11,597 nt of DNA from Scatomonas sp963649395 (lineage in GTDB: Bacteria; Bacillota; Clostridia; Lachnospirales; Lachnospiraceae). The stretch spans positions 1-11,597 of the forward strand of contig CAVJHW010000081.1 of assembly GCA_963649395.1 (NCBI GenBank). Reading direction: 5' to 3'. Position 1 is the first letter of the stretch; every line of letters begins with the position of its first letter. Below the pieces are notes generated by a model. It did not search any database. It was not told the DNA's origin and saw nothing but the letters and a program-made list of their open reading frames with translations. The translations under genes and the position numbers were made by a program. Of the stretch, positions 1 through 7,373 are shown piece after piece.

Positions 1-1629
1 ATCCTGGGACTTGTTGTTGCAGCGGCAGTGCTGGGAGCGGGAGGCCTTTGGGCCGGCCGATATGCTTCCAACAAGAAGGAAATGAATCAAGAGAAATATT
101 ATGGCCTGAGTTCCCAGGAGGAAGTTGCTTTGATCGTAAATGATCAAGTGCTGGAGGAGAAGGGCCTTGTGGTAGATGGAACCATATATATTGCTTATCC
201 AACCCTTTGGAATTATATGAACAGCGGATTTTACTGGGAAGAGGATAGCCAGCAGATGCTGCTGACTCTGCCGGAGGGAACCTTAAGCTGGTCCCAGGGG
301 GACGGAACAGGGGCCCTGCTTCTGGGGGAGGAGGGAAGCCCCTATCTGTCCGCAGCCTGTATTCAGGAGAATTCCGATATTGAGATGAGGATTCTGGAGG
401 ATCCGCAGCGGATTGTGGCCAGAACCAATTGGGATCAGGTGACGGCTGCCCAGGTGCTCCAGGATACCAATGTCCGCTATCGGGGCGGGAACCGCAGCGA
501 GATCCTGACGCGGATAGAGAAGGGAGACCAGGTCATTTTCCTGGAGGATCTGGAGGATTGGTGCAAGGTTTCCACAGAAGACGGCTATGTTGGCTATGTG
601 AAGACGGATACCATCCAGAGAAATGCAGAGGCAGGCTTGGATCATGAGACGGATTCCCGGTTTGTCTTTGATAAAATATCCTTGGATTACAAGGTCAAGC
701 TGGGTTGGCATTATGTAGATAATTGGGAAAGCAATACCTACCTGAGTCAGCTGCTGGCGGATGCGCCGGGGCTGAATACGGTGGCTCCCACCTGGCTGTC
801 CATCGGGGATGACCAGGGGAATTTGATTTCCTATGCGGAAAAAACCTATGTGGATCAGGCTCACGCAGCAGGCGTCAAGGTCTGGGCTATGCTGGGGGAT
901 GTGAATGGGGGAAGTGTGGACGTGGATCAGGTCTTGGCTCATGCCTCTGTTCGGTCAACCCTGATCAGTCAGCTGATGCAGGTGGCGGCGGACTGCGGTC
1001 TGGATGGGATTAATGTGGATTTTGAAGGCATCCGGGAGGATAGCGCTCCCCAGTATTTGCAATTCCTGAAGGAATTATGTATGGCTGCCCATCCCCAGGG
1101 TTTGGTAATCTCTGTGGATAATTTTGTTCCCCTTTATACGAAGTATTATAAGCGGGGAGAACAGGCCAAAACCGTGGATTATCTGATTATCATGGGATAT
1201 GATGAGCATACCGCGTCCTCAGAGGAGATCGGCTCCGTGGCTTCTATATCCTTTGTGGAACAGGGAATTACAGATACCCTGAAGGAGGTGGACGCAAGCC
1301 AGGTGATGAATGCCATTCCTTTCTATACCAGGGGATGGATAGAGACCTTCGGAAATGGTGTTCCGGAGAGTCAGGCCCTGGGCATGGATGGAGCGGACAG
1401 CTTTGTAGAGCAATATGGGATTGAGACGGTCTGGGATGCTTCTGTGGGACAGAAAACTGGAAGCGCAGAGGATGGAAAGGCCCGATATAGCATCTGGATG
1501 GAGGACGAGGAGTCTATTGCTGAGAAGATGAAGCTGATCGTACAATACGATCTGGCGGGCATGGCCGCTTGGCGACTGGGTCTGGAGAGATCCTCGGCCT
1601 GGGATGTGATTAACTCTTATCTGGGATAA
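1..1629 (+). CDS. Membrane-anchored SH3 domain + glycoside hydrolase family 18 protein (5' partial)
   Basis: The frame is open from base 1, so the start lies upstream of the window; 542 residues are visible. The first ~20 visible residues (ILGLVVAAAVLGAGG...) are a hydrophobic segment ending at RYASNKK, which fits a signal anchor with the rest outside the cell. Residues ~38-90 resemble the copper-amine-oxidase-N-type fold often found in secreted Clostridia proteins. Residues ~155-205 (TNVRYRGG ... DGYVGYVKTDTI) look like a bacterial SH3 wall-binding domain. From ~225 onward is a GH18 barrel with the active-site stretch DGINVDFEG; the catalytic Glu is codon 1024-1026, and the second Asp of DxxDxDxE is Asn. 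MGYDEH and a C-terminal AGMAAWRLG match later barrel strands. The closest known relatives are YaaH/SleL-like peptidoglycan or chitin-type N-acetylglucosaminidases; the real substrate is not shown. It is the first visible gene of a + strand run, 66 nt before the next start. Confidence 0.88.
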   Translation: MLGLVVAAAVLGAGGLWAGRYASNKKEMNQEKYYGLSSQEEVALIVNDQVLEEKGLVVDGTIYIAYPTLWNYMNSGFYWEEDSQQMLLTLPEGTLSWSQGDGTGALLLGEEGSPYLSAACIQENSDIEMRILEDPQRIVARTNWDQVTAAQVLQDTNVRYRGGNRSEILTRIEKGDQVIFLEDLEDWCKVSTEDGYVGYVKTDTIQRNAEAGLDHETDSRFVFDKISLDYKVKLGWHYVDNWESNTYLSQLLADAPGLNTVAPTWLSIGDDQGNLISYAEKTYVDQAHAAGVKVWAMLGDVNGGSVDVDQVLAHASVRSTLISQLMQVAADCGLDGINVDFEGIREDSAPQYLQFLKELCMAAHPQGLVISVDNFVPLYTKYYKRGEQAKTVDYLIIMGYDEHTASSEEIGSVASISFVEQGITDTLKEVDASQVMNAIPFYTRGWIETFGNGVPESQALGMDGADSFVEQYGIETVWDASVGQKTGSAEDGKARYSIWMEDEESIAEKMKLIVQYDLAGMAAWRLGLERSSAWDVINSYLG

Positions 1630-1695
1630 GGCTTGAGTAAGTAATGCGTGCAGCGGAGAAGAAAGCTGCCGTGGAAGAACAGGGAGGATATAAGG

Positions 1696-2409
1696 ATGGC
1701 TGAGAATGAGAAGGAAGAAATATTCAAGACGACCCTGATGGGGGGCTATGACAAGGATGATGTCATGCGTCAGATCCAGAAGATGAAGGAGGAAGCTTAT
1801 GCGGAGAAGAGCAAGCTGCTTCTGAGTCTGAAGGAAAAGGATGCAGCTATCGCCGAACTGCGGCAGAGGCTGTCGGAGAAGGATGCCAAGATTGACAGCC
1901 TGGAGAGGGATATTAAGGGAAAATACCAGTCCTATATCGATAATTATGATATGATCAGCCAGCTGGTCTATGAGACCCGGGTGCACTCGGATCAGGTATT
2001 GGGATCCGTCAAGGCAGAGAAGGAGAAGCTGCTGTTGGATGCCCGGGAGGAGGCGAATCGCTGTCTGGAGGCTGCCCATAAGGAAGCGGATGAGTGCCTT
2101 AGTCAGGCCAAGGACAAGGCCAAAGGGTGCCTGGAGGCGGCTCAAAAGAAAGCAGAGCAATGTCAGACGGTGGCCCGGGAAGAGGCACAGAAGCGGTTGC
2201 GGGAAGCCCAGAGGGAGGTAGATGCCAAACTGGCAGAGGGCAAGAAGAAGTATGCAGCCGTACAGGAGGAGCTCAATGGCATTGTAGAGATGATCAACCG
2301 AGTGCAGAGACGCTTCATGGAATCCTACAAGGCAGTGCATAGTATGCTTCGTACCATGCCGGCTCCCATGCAGGAGCTGGAGGAGGATATGGAGATAGAA
2401 GAAGACTAG
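1696..2409 (+). CDS. DivIVA-like coiled-coil protein with 11-residue repeats
   Basis: This 237-residue protein starts at ATG 1696, chosen because AGGGAGG lies 8 nt upstream; an earlier in-frame GTG at 1648 has no such site. The N-terminus (IFKTTLMGGYDKDDVMRQIQ, residues ~9-28) matches the short DivIVA lipid-binding motif, where GY(D/N)xxxV precedes a coiled coil. Residues ~28-75 follow a heptad-like pattern rich in K, E and L. Residues 119-195 switch to clean 11-residue repeats of the form xAxxCLxxAxx, with Cys at 123, 134, 145 and 156 in four successive units. The tail is acidic (EELEEDMEIEED). DivIVA-family proteins sit on curved membrane at the division site or poles and recruit wall-synthesis or division factors; that role is inferred here. 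Being next to a wall-directed GH18 gene agrees with an envelope role. There is no membrane segment. Confidence 0.8.
   Translation: MAENEKEEIFKTTLMGGYDKDDVMRQIQKMKEEAYAEKSKLLLSLKEKDAAIAELRQRLSEKDAKIDSLERDIKGKYQSYIDNYDMISQLVYETRVHSDQVLGSVKAEKEKLLLDAREEANRCLEAAHKEADECLSQAKDKAKGCLEAAQKKAEQCQTVAREEAQKRLREAQREVDAKLAEGKKKYAAVQEELNGIVEMINRVQRRFMESYKAVHSMLRTMPAPMQELEEDMEIEED
2050..2280 (+). repeat. 33-bp periodic coding repeat (hendecad coiled coil, seven units)
   Basis: Within the DivIVA-like gene, residues 119-195 divide without gaps into seven 11-residue units, for example EANRCLEAAHK, EADECLSQAKD, KAKGCLEAAQK and KAEQCQTVARE. The DNA has diverged, so the periodicity is seen mainly in the protein. 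Eleven-residue spacing is typical of hendecad, near-straight or slightly right-handed coiled coils. The first four units carry Cys at position 5; units five and six have Arg or Lys there and unit seven has Val. Confidence 0.75.
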
Positions 2410-2526
2410 TACATCGCCCATGTTCCGGTTATTTAGGAAAGGATGTACTGGAAGGAGAATGAAGTCGCCGTAACCGGCTTCCCGGCAGAGAATGCGGGGG
2501 GAAGGGGATAACGGGGGTAAGGAAAG

Positions 2527-3750
2527 ATGGAAGACCGTCAGGAATTGGAAGAAGAGCAGCAGAAAGGGCAGCTAGGGAAAGAGCAGCAGAAGAAAGAGCA
2601 GCCAGGGAAAGAGCAGCAGAAGAAAGGGCAGGAAGGAGAACAGGAGAGGGGACAGGAAAAAGAGCAGAAGCAGGGGAAAAGCGGGGAAGCGGATGCAAGG
2701 CGGGAGACTTTGCTGGTTCGGATGACTGAGGAGGCATTGGATCGACAGACCCTTCAGAGAGCCGGACAGATTCTGCGGGAAGGCGGCCTGGTGGCATTTC
2801 CCACAGAGACAGTATATGGCCTGGGAGGGGATGCCTTGAATCCCCAGGCTTCTAAGAGGATCTACGCAGCCAAGGGGCGTCCCTCGGATAATCCCCTGAT
2901 TGTACATATTGCAGAGATGGAGGCCCTTCGAGCCATTGTCCGCACAGTTCCGCCTAAGGCGGAGAAGCTGGCGGAAGCGTGCTGGCCGGGGCCTTTGACC
3001 ATGATATTTGACAAAAATGATAAGGTGCCCTATGAAACGACGGGAGGGTTGGACAGTGTGGCGGTACGCTATCCCAGCAATAAGATCGCTCAGGAGCTGA
3101 TTCGGCAGGCGGGAGGTTATGTGGCTGCTCCCAGCGCCAATACCTCTGGAAGACCAAGTCCCACAAGGGCAGATCATGTCTGGGAGGATCTGAACCATAA
3201 GATTGATATGATCATAGACGGGGGCCCGGTGGAGATCGGATTGGAATCCACCATAGTGGATTTTACAGAAGATCCCCCTGTGATTTTGCGCCCCGGCTAC
3301 CTGAATCGAACCATGCTGGAAGCAATCCTGGGCAGGGTTCGCCTAGATCCCGGACTGAGCCAGGAGGACACCTCCATTCCTCCCAAGGCTCCCGGCATGC
3401 GTTACCGGCACTATGCTCCCAAAGCCAATCTGGCCATTGTGGAGGGAGACAGGGAGGCGGTATGTGCCCGGATAAGGGAACTGACCCATGACAGGATCCT
3501 CCAAGGGCACAAAACAGGCATCATTTGCACCGACGAAACCCTGGATCAATATCCGGAGGGCCTTTGCTATAGCATTGGCAGCCGCCGGGAAGAGGAAAGC
3601 ATTGCCCACCACCTCTATGAGGTGCTGCGTCGGGCAGACCAGGAGAAGCTGGAGTATCTTTATTCCGAGTCCTTTTACACCCCCCGGATGGGTCAGGCCA
3701 TCATGAATCGCCTTTTGAAGGCGGCGGGACATCAGGTGATTGAGGCATAG
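2527..3750 (+). CDS. sua5: L-threonylcarbamoyladenylate synthase (Sua5/YrdC, two-domain form) with low-complexity N-terminal extension
   Basis: The enzyme makes threonylcarbamoyl-AMP from threonine, bicarbonate and ATP, the first step of the t6A modification at position 37 of ANN-decoding tRNAs. The YrdC core begins near residue 66: GGLVAFPTETVYGLG (~86-100), KGRPSDNPL (116-124), SAN (203-205) and ESTIVD (240-245) are the ligand-binding motifs. The linker PGMRYRHYAPKA (289-300) leads into the C-terminal Sua5 domain (301-407), so this is the long Sua5/TsaC2 form, not the short TsaC form. The ATG at 2527 follows an in-frame stop at 2518 and a loose purine-rich site. It adds ~58-65 residues rich in Q, E, K and G (EQQKKEQPGK-type repeats) that the family lacks. 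Alternative starts nearer the core are ATG 2722 or TTG 2710, both with poor ribosome binding sites. The gene lies 117 nt after the DivIVA-like gene and 24 nt before upp. Confidence 0.93.
   Translation: MEDRQELEEEQQKGQLGKEQQKKEQPGKEQQKKGQEGEQERGQEKEQKQGKSGEADARRETLLVRMTEEALDRQTLQRAGQILREGGLVAFPTETVYGLGGDALNPQASKRIYAAKGRPSDNPLIVHIAEMEALRAIVRTVPPKAEKLAEACWPGPLTMIFDKNDKVPYETTGGLDSVAVRYPSNKIAQELIRQAGGYVAAPSANTSGRPSPTRADHVWEDLNHKIDMIIDGGPVEIGLESTIVDFTEDPPVILRPGYLNRTMLEAILGRVRLDPGLSQEDTSIPPKAPGMRYRHYAPKANLAIVEGDREAVCARIRELTHDRILQGHKTGIICTDETLDQYPEGLCYSIGSRREEESIAHHLYEVLRRADQEKLEYLYSESFYTPRMGQAIMNRLLKAAGHQVIEA
2551..2633 (+). repeat. Tandem 30-bp repeat inside the sua5 N-terminal extension
   Basis: Two nearly identical 30-bp units run at 2574-2603 and 2604-2633, each beginning AGGGAAAGAGCAGCAGAAG. 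A shorter related unit (3 nt missing) precedes them from 2551, and a decayed one follows. The units keep the reading frame and encode EQQKGQLGK, EQQKKEQPGK and EQQKKGQEGE. Slippage or unequal exchange is the likely origin. Confidence 0.8.
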
Positions 3751-3774
3751 AGACAGACAAAAGGAGACATCATT

Positions 3775-4404
3775 ATGGCAAAGACAGTAGTTATGGATCA
3801 CCCGTTAATTCAGCACAAGATCGGTATCATCCGTCAGGAGAATACCAGCTCCAAGGAATTCAGGGAGATGATAGGAGAGGTGGCTATGCTGATGTGTTAT
3901 GAGGCAGCCAGAGAGCTTCCCCTGGAGGATGTGAATATCTCCACCCCCATCTGTGATACGACAGTGAAGCGATTGGTGGGCAAGAAGATGGCAGTTGTGC
4001 CGATCCTTCGGGCAGGTCTTGGCATGGTAGAGGGAATGCTGACCATCATTCCGGCAGCGAAAGTGGGGCATATCGGTCTGTATCGGAATCCGGAGACCCT
4101 GGAACCGGTGGAATATTATTGCAAATTACCCTCCGATATTGCCAGCCGAGAGGTCTTTGTGACCGACCCCATGCTGGCCACCGGAGGGTCTGCTACGGCG
4201 GCCATCACCATGCTGAAGCAAAAGGGTGCGAAGAAGATCCATTTCATGTGTATCATCGCGGCTCCGGAGGGAGTGAAGAAGATGCATGAGATGCATCCGG
4301 ATGTGGATCTCTTTATCGGCGTCCTGGACGACCACCTGAATGACCATGGCTATATTGTGCCCGGTCTGGGAGATGCCGGAGACCGGATCTTCGGAACCAA
4401 ATAA
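3775..4404 (+). CDS. upp: Uracil phosphoribosyltransferase
   Basis: This cytosolic enzyme converts uracil and PRPP to UMP and diphosphate in pyrimidine salvage. The protein is 209 residues, the standard family length. The PRPP-binding loop VTDPMLATGGSAT lies at residues 129-141, and the uracil-binding C-terminus GYIVPGLGDAGDRIFGTK is complete. The N-terminal LIQHKIGIIRQENTSSKEFRE is also typical of bacterial Upp. The start ATG has AAGGAG 8 nt upstream. It follows sua5 by 24 nt and precedes the dCMP deaminase by 29 nt, so the three are probably cotranscribed; with the deaminase it forms a pyrimidine nucleotide pair. No separate promoter or attenuator is visible. Confidence 0.97.
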   Translation: MAKTVVMDHPLIQHKIGIIRQENTSSKEFREMIGEVAMLMCYEAARELPLEDVNISTPICDTTVKRLVGKKMAVVPILRAGLGMVEGMLTIIPAAKVGHIGLYRNPETLEPVEYYCKLPSDIASREVFVTDPMLATGGSATAAITMLKQKGAKKIHFMCIIAAPEGVKKMHEMHPDVDLFIGVLDDHLNDHGYIVPGLGDAGDRIFGTK

Positions 4405-4433
4405 AATCTGGCGGCTGTCGGGAGGATATTTTT

Positions 4434-4922
4434 ATGAATGAAAAACGTACCGATTATATATCCTGGGACGAATATTTTATGGCGGTGGCGAAGTTGGCCG
4501 GCATGCGGTCCAAGGATCCCAATTCCCAGGTGGGAGCCTGCATTGTCAGTGCAGATAATAAGATTCTTTCTATGGGATATAACGGATTCCCCATAGGGTG
4601 CTCAGACGATGAGTTTCCCTGGGGAAGAGAAGGGGAGGATCCCTTGCAGACCAAATATGTGTATGTGACCCATAGTGAGCTGAATGCTATCCTGAATTAT
4701 CGGGGCGGCAGCCTGGAGGGAGCTAAGCTCTATGTCTCCCTCTTTCCCTGTAATGAGTGTGCCAAGGCTATTATCCAGGCAGGAATCCGGACGGTCATCT
4801 ATGATAGTGACAAGTACGAGGGAACGCCTGCGGTTACTGCTTCCAGGATTATGTTTCAGGCCGCAGGCGTAGAGGTGAGAAGATACAGACCCACCCGGCG
4901 GAAGATCGAGATCATGGTGTAA
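4434..4922 (+). CDS. dCMP deaminase, eukaryote-like (DCTD/ComEB family)
   Basis: The enzyme deaminates dCMP to dUMP, the substrate of thymidylate synthase. It is a 162-residue cytidine deaminase-fold protein. The zinc site is HSE (80-82) plus PCNEC (105-109), so H80, C106 and C109 are the likely ligands and E82 the proton shuttle. HSE replaces the more usual HAE. RSKDPNSQVGACIV, GYNGFPIGCSDD (49-60) and SLFPCNECAKAIIQAGI are strikingly like animal dCMP deaminase as I recall it; the GCSDD segment belongs to the region that in that family binds the dCTP/dTTP effectors, so allosteric control is a reasonable inference. GGAGG sits 8 nt before the ATG. It is the last + strand gene of the left block and converges on the histidine phosphatase gene. 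Confidence 0.93.
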   Translation: MNEKRTDYISWDEYFMAVAKLAGMRSKDPNSQVGACIVSADNKILSMGYNGFPIGCSDDEFPWGREGEDPLQTKYVYVTHSELNAILNYRGGSLEGAKLYVSLFPCNECAKAIIQAGIRTVIYDSDKYEGTPAVTASRIMFQAAGVEVRRYRPTRRKIEIMV

Positions 4923-4923
4923 G

Positions 4924-4964
4924 CCCTTGCACCTGCACAGGCGAATCCCCAGGCAGGCAAAGGG
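4924..4964. terminator. Possible weak hairpin between convergent genes
   Basis: Between the convergent stops, CCTGC (4932-4936) can pair with GCAGG (4953-4957), extended imperfectly by CCCTT with AAGGG. There is no strong T run on either side. It could end transcription from either direction but is not a textbook terminator. Confidence 0.25.
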
Positions 4965-4988
4965 TAGGGTTATCTTGCCAATGATGTA

Positions 4989-5768
4989 CTAGTGCCGGTC
5001 CGGGGAATCGAAGGTCTCACAGAACCTGCAGGCGAAGGAAGGGGCCTCCTGCCCCAGAGCCAGGTGGGACTGATCCCCCAGCCGCAGGGCACGAAAGGAG
5101 GCCACTCCCGTTTGCCTTTCCTCACTTACCACCTCGGTGACGGAGCTGGGAGCCAGAGCCAGCTGATGCCACAGGAGGAAGGGTGAGACATTCCACAGGT
5201 GGGACAGGAGGGCACAGGTGATCCCAAAGTGGCAGAAGAAGGTCAAAGTCTGGTTGGAAGAAGGAGTTGGATGGTAATAGAAGCCCTCCCTCCGATAGCC
5301 ATATTCTGCCAGCAGGTCATCAAAGCCTGCCATGACTCGGTCATAATCGGCGACGATATGACTATGGGCCGCCACCAGAGAGCTTCTCCAGCCCTGGGGA
5401 CTGCCGGTATATTCCGGGTGAGACCAGAGGTAGGCAGGCACCATATCCCAGGGTACGCGCAGGGAAAGGGTCTGAGAATCCTCATCCGGAGGGGTATCCG
5501 GGAAACAGGCCTGCAGCTCCGGGCAGCCATTGACATCTACTGTGGCAGGAAATTCCTGCAGCCAGGGCAGAGTTTGTGCGGTCTTTCCTGTCTTTTTCAG
5601 GGAATAGGAGGCAGTGACCTGTGCCCGCCCCAAAGGGCTTTGGAAGCAATGCCCCAGCTGCAGAAGCTCTGCGGTTTCAGCCAGGAGGCGCGCTTCCTTA
5701 TGCCCCTTCTCTGTCAAAGAATCATGCTCATAATCCGGATCCCCATGTCTAATGAATAAAAGTCTCAT
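4989..5768 (-). CDS. Histidine phosphatase family protein (phosphoglycerate mutase-like)
   Basis: This 259-residue protein belongs to the histidine phosphatase superfamily, which transfers phosphate through a phosphohistidine. LLFIRHGDPDYEHDSLTEKG at the N-terminus carries the RHG core (residues 7-9, H8 the nucleophile). SPLGRAQVTA (44-53) is the SPxxRAxxTA element, and H180 in FFCHFGIT is the second catalytic histidine, in a slightly unusual context (HF where HG is common). The start at 5768 was chosen because GGAGG lies 7 nt upstream and RHG then falls at the usual distance; a longer frame from 5831 would overlap the end of proS. The physiological substrate cannot be read from sequence. It lies 44 nt downstream of proS on the same strand, so it is probably transcribed with proS and placed under the same T-box control. 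That is inference. Confidence 0.85.
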   Translation of the reverse strand: MRLLFIRHGDPDYEHDSLTEKGHKEARLLAETAELLQLGHCFQSPLGRAQVTASYSLKKTGKTAQTLPWLQEFPATVDVNGCPELQACFPDTPPDEDSQTLSLRVPWDMVPAYLWSHPEYTGSPQGWRSSLVAAHSHIVADYDRVMAGFDDLLAEYGYRREGFYYHPTPSSNQTLTFFCHFGITCALLSHLWNVSPFLLWHQLALAPSSVTEVVSEERQTGVASFRALRLGDQSHLALGQEAPSFACRFCETFDSPDRH

Positions 5769-5812
5769 AATCAAACCTCCAGGGCTGCCCCATCCCTTCT
5801 CCTTTTGTCCTC

Positions 5813-7252
5813 TTAATAGGCTCTTCCCCAATAGACCATTTTCTTCGCAGGCCTTCCGCAGCAGACACAGACGTCGCTTAAATGCTCCTGGTCAAAGGGC
5901 ATGCAGCGGGAAGTGGCGGCGAAGTCTTCTTTGATCTTGTCCTCACATTCCTGGCAGCCACACCACATGGCACGGATGAAGCCAGGCTTGGTATTAATGA
6001 TTTCTCCGAATTCCTCATAGGTTCTGGCGTCATAGGTATGGGAATTCCGATGGTTCAGAGCTTTGTTGTAGAGGTTGGTCTGAATCTCCTCCAAGAGCTC
6101 CTCGGCTTTGGTCGGAATCTCCTCCAAGGGAAGGAGGTATTTTTCTCTGGTGTCCCTGCGTACCAGCACAGCCTGCCCCTTTTCCAGGTCCTTGGGCCCT
6201 AACTCGATCCGGAGGGGGATACCCCGCATCTCCTGCTCGGAGAACTTCCAGCCGGGGCTCTTCTCAGAAGTGTCCAGACCAGCCCGGATTCCGGCTGCCG
6301 TCAATGACTGGCGGATTGCGGCCGCCTGGTCCATGACCCCTTCTGCATCCTGACGAATGGGGATGACCATGACCTGGGTGGGAGCGATGCGGGGAGGCAG
6401 TACCAATCCGCTGTTATCGCCATGCACCATGATCAGGGCTCCAATCATACGGGTGGTCATGCCCCAGGAGGTCTGATGGACGTATTTTAGGGTGTTATCC
6501 TTGTCGGTATATTGGATGCCGAAGGCCTTGGCAAAACCGTCACCAAAATTATGGCTGGTGCCGGACTGCAGAGCCTTGCCGTCGTGCATCAGGGATTCGA
6601 TGGTATAAGTAGCCTCTGCGCCTGCGAACTTCTCCTTGTCGGTCTTACGTCCCTTAATGACAGGAATGGCAAGAACCTCCTCACAGAAGGCGGCATAGAC
6701 GTTCAGCATCTGGATGGTACGAGCCTCTGCCTCTTCTGCCGTGGCATGGGCAGTATGACCCTCCTGCCACAGGAATTCCCGGGAACGCAGGAAGGGGCGG
6801 GTCGTCTTCTCCCAGCGAACTACAGAACACCATTGGTTATATACCTTGGGCAGGTCTCTGTGGGAATGGACATCTCTGGAATAGAGGTCGCAGAAGAGGG
6901 TTTCGGAGGTGGGACGAACACACATCCGCTCCTGTAAAGGCTCCAGCCCTCCATGGGTTACCCAGGCTACTTCAGGGGCAAAGCCCTCTACATGATCCTT
7001 TTCCTTCTGCAGGAGGCTTTCCGGAATAAACAGGGGAAGATATACATTTTCTACCCCGGTCTCCTTGAAACGGCGATCCAATTCCTTTTGGATATTCTCC
7101 CAGATCGCATAACCGGCCGGTTTGATCACCATGCAGCCCTTTACGCTGGTATAACCTACCAGCTCTGCCTTTGTCACAACATCCGTGTACCATTGGGCGA
7201 AGTCCTCCTCCATGGAGGTGATGGCTTCTACCAGTTTCTTGTCTTTTGCCAT
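5813..7252 (-). CDS. proS: Prolyl-tRNA synthetase, short archaeal/eukaryotic type (ProS type 3)
   Basis: A class IIa synthetase that activates proline with ATP and charges tRNA-Pro. At 479 residues it matches the short type that lacks the inserted editing (INS) domain of E. coli-type ProRS. RPTSET (113-118) and RSREFLWQEGHTAH (156-169, motif 2) lie in the catalytic core, and GALIMVHGDNSGLVLPPRIAP (271-291) holds motif 3. The C-terminal domain is Cys-rich (WCGCQEC ... CVCCGRP) and ends in YWGRAY, as expected for the zinc-binding, Tyr-ending C-terminus of this type. AAGGAG lies 7 nt before the ATG, with a second AAGGAG 8 nt further upstream. A T-box leader with a proline codon precedes the gene, so expression should rise when tRNA-Pro is uncharged. 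Confidence 0.97.
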   Translation of the reverse strand: MAKDKKLVEAITSMEEDFAQWYTDVVTKAELVGYTSVKGCMVIKPAGYAIWENIQKELDRRFKETGVENVYLPLFIPESLLQKEKDHVEGFAPEVAWVTHGGLEPLQERMCVRPTSETLFCDLYSRDVHSHRDLPKVYNQWCSVVRWEKTTRPFLRSREFLWQEGHTAHATAEEAEARTIQMLNVYAAFCEEVLAIPVIKGRKTDKEKFAGAEATYTIESLMHDGKALQSGTSHNFGDGFAKAFGIQYTDKDNTLKYVHQTSWGMTTRMIGALIMVHGDNSGLVLPPRIAPTQVMVIPIRQDAEGVMDQAAAIRQSLTAAGIRAGLDTSEKSPGWKFSEQEMRGIPLRIELGPKDLEKGQAVLVRRDTREKYLLPLEEIPTKAEELLEEIQTNLYNKALNHRNSHTYDARTYEEFGEIINTKPGFIRAMWCGCQECEDKIKEDFAATSRCMPFDQEHLSDVCVCCGRPAKKMVYWGRAY

Positions 7253-7282
7253 AACTTTTCTCCTTTTCTCCTTCTGTCTATG

Positions 7283-7334
7283 CTATTATGGTGGCCAATG
7301 TAGCCTCCCAATTATGGCGGCCAATGCCGCCTCC
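7283..7334 (-). repeat. Two tandem 26-bp units, each with GGC...GCC dyad, in the proS leader
   Basis: Read on the - strand, 7334-7309 and 7308-7283 are adjacent 26-bp copies sharing GGAGGC..CATTGGCC.CCATAAT, with four differences. The first copy contains a perfect GGCGGC-ATTG-GCCGCC hairpin; the second has lost most of its pairing. They sit after the T-box terminator and before the proS ribosome binding site. Confidence 0.8.
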
Positions 7335-7340
7335 AACACG

Positions 7341-7373
7341 AACAAAAGCCGATCCCTGAAACAGGGACCGACT
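7341..7373 (-). terminator. Intrinsic terminator of the T-box leader
   Basis: AGTCGGTCCCTG (7373-7362) and CAGGGATCGGCT (7358-7347) form a 12-bp stem with two G-U pairs and a three-base loop, followed by TTTTGTT. The 5' arm overlaps the antiterminator partner GGTCCCT, which is the expected switch arrangement. Confidence 0.9.

Noticed and set aside
1219..2421. Long open frame on the - strand across the GH18 and DivIVA-like genes
   Set aside because: It lies opposite two well-supported genes, has a Leu/His/Ile-rich composition typical of antisense reading and shows no family motif.
2459..2473. Mini reading frame after AAGGAG in the sua5 leader
   Set aside because: Only four codons and one base between the ribosome site and the ATG; unlikely to be translated.
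2425..2477. CCGGTTA ... TAACCGG inverted repeat in the spacer before sua5
   Set aside because: Seven base pairs separated by 39 nt, with no T run or promoter relation; too weak to call a regulatory element.
2429..2797. - strand frame with repeated SLAALSSAAL pattern
   Set aside because: The pattern is the complement of the GAGCAGCAGAAG repeats in sua5; it has no independent support.
5199..5759. + strand open frame opposite the histidine phosphatase
   Set aside because: The opposite strand encodes clear RHG and SPxxRAxxTA motifs; the + frame has no recognisable domain.
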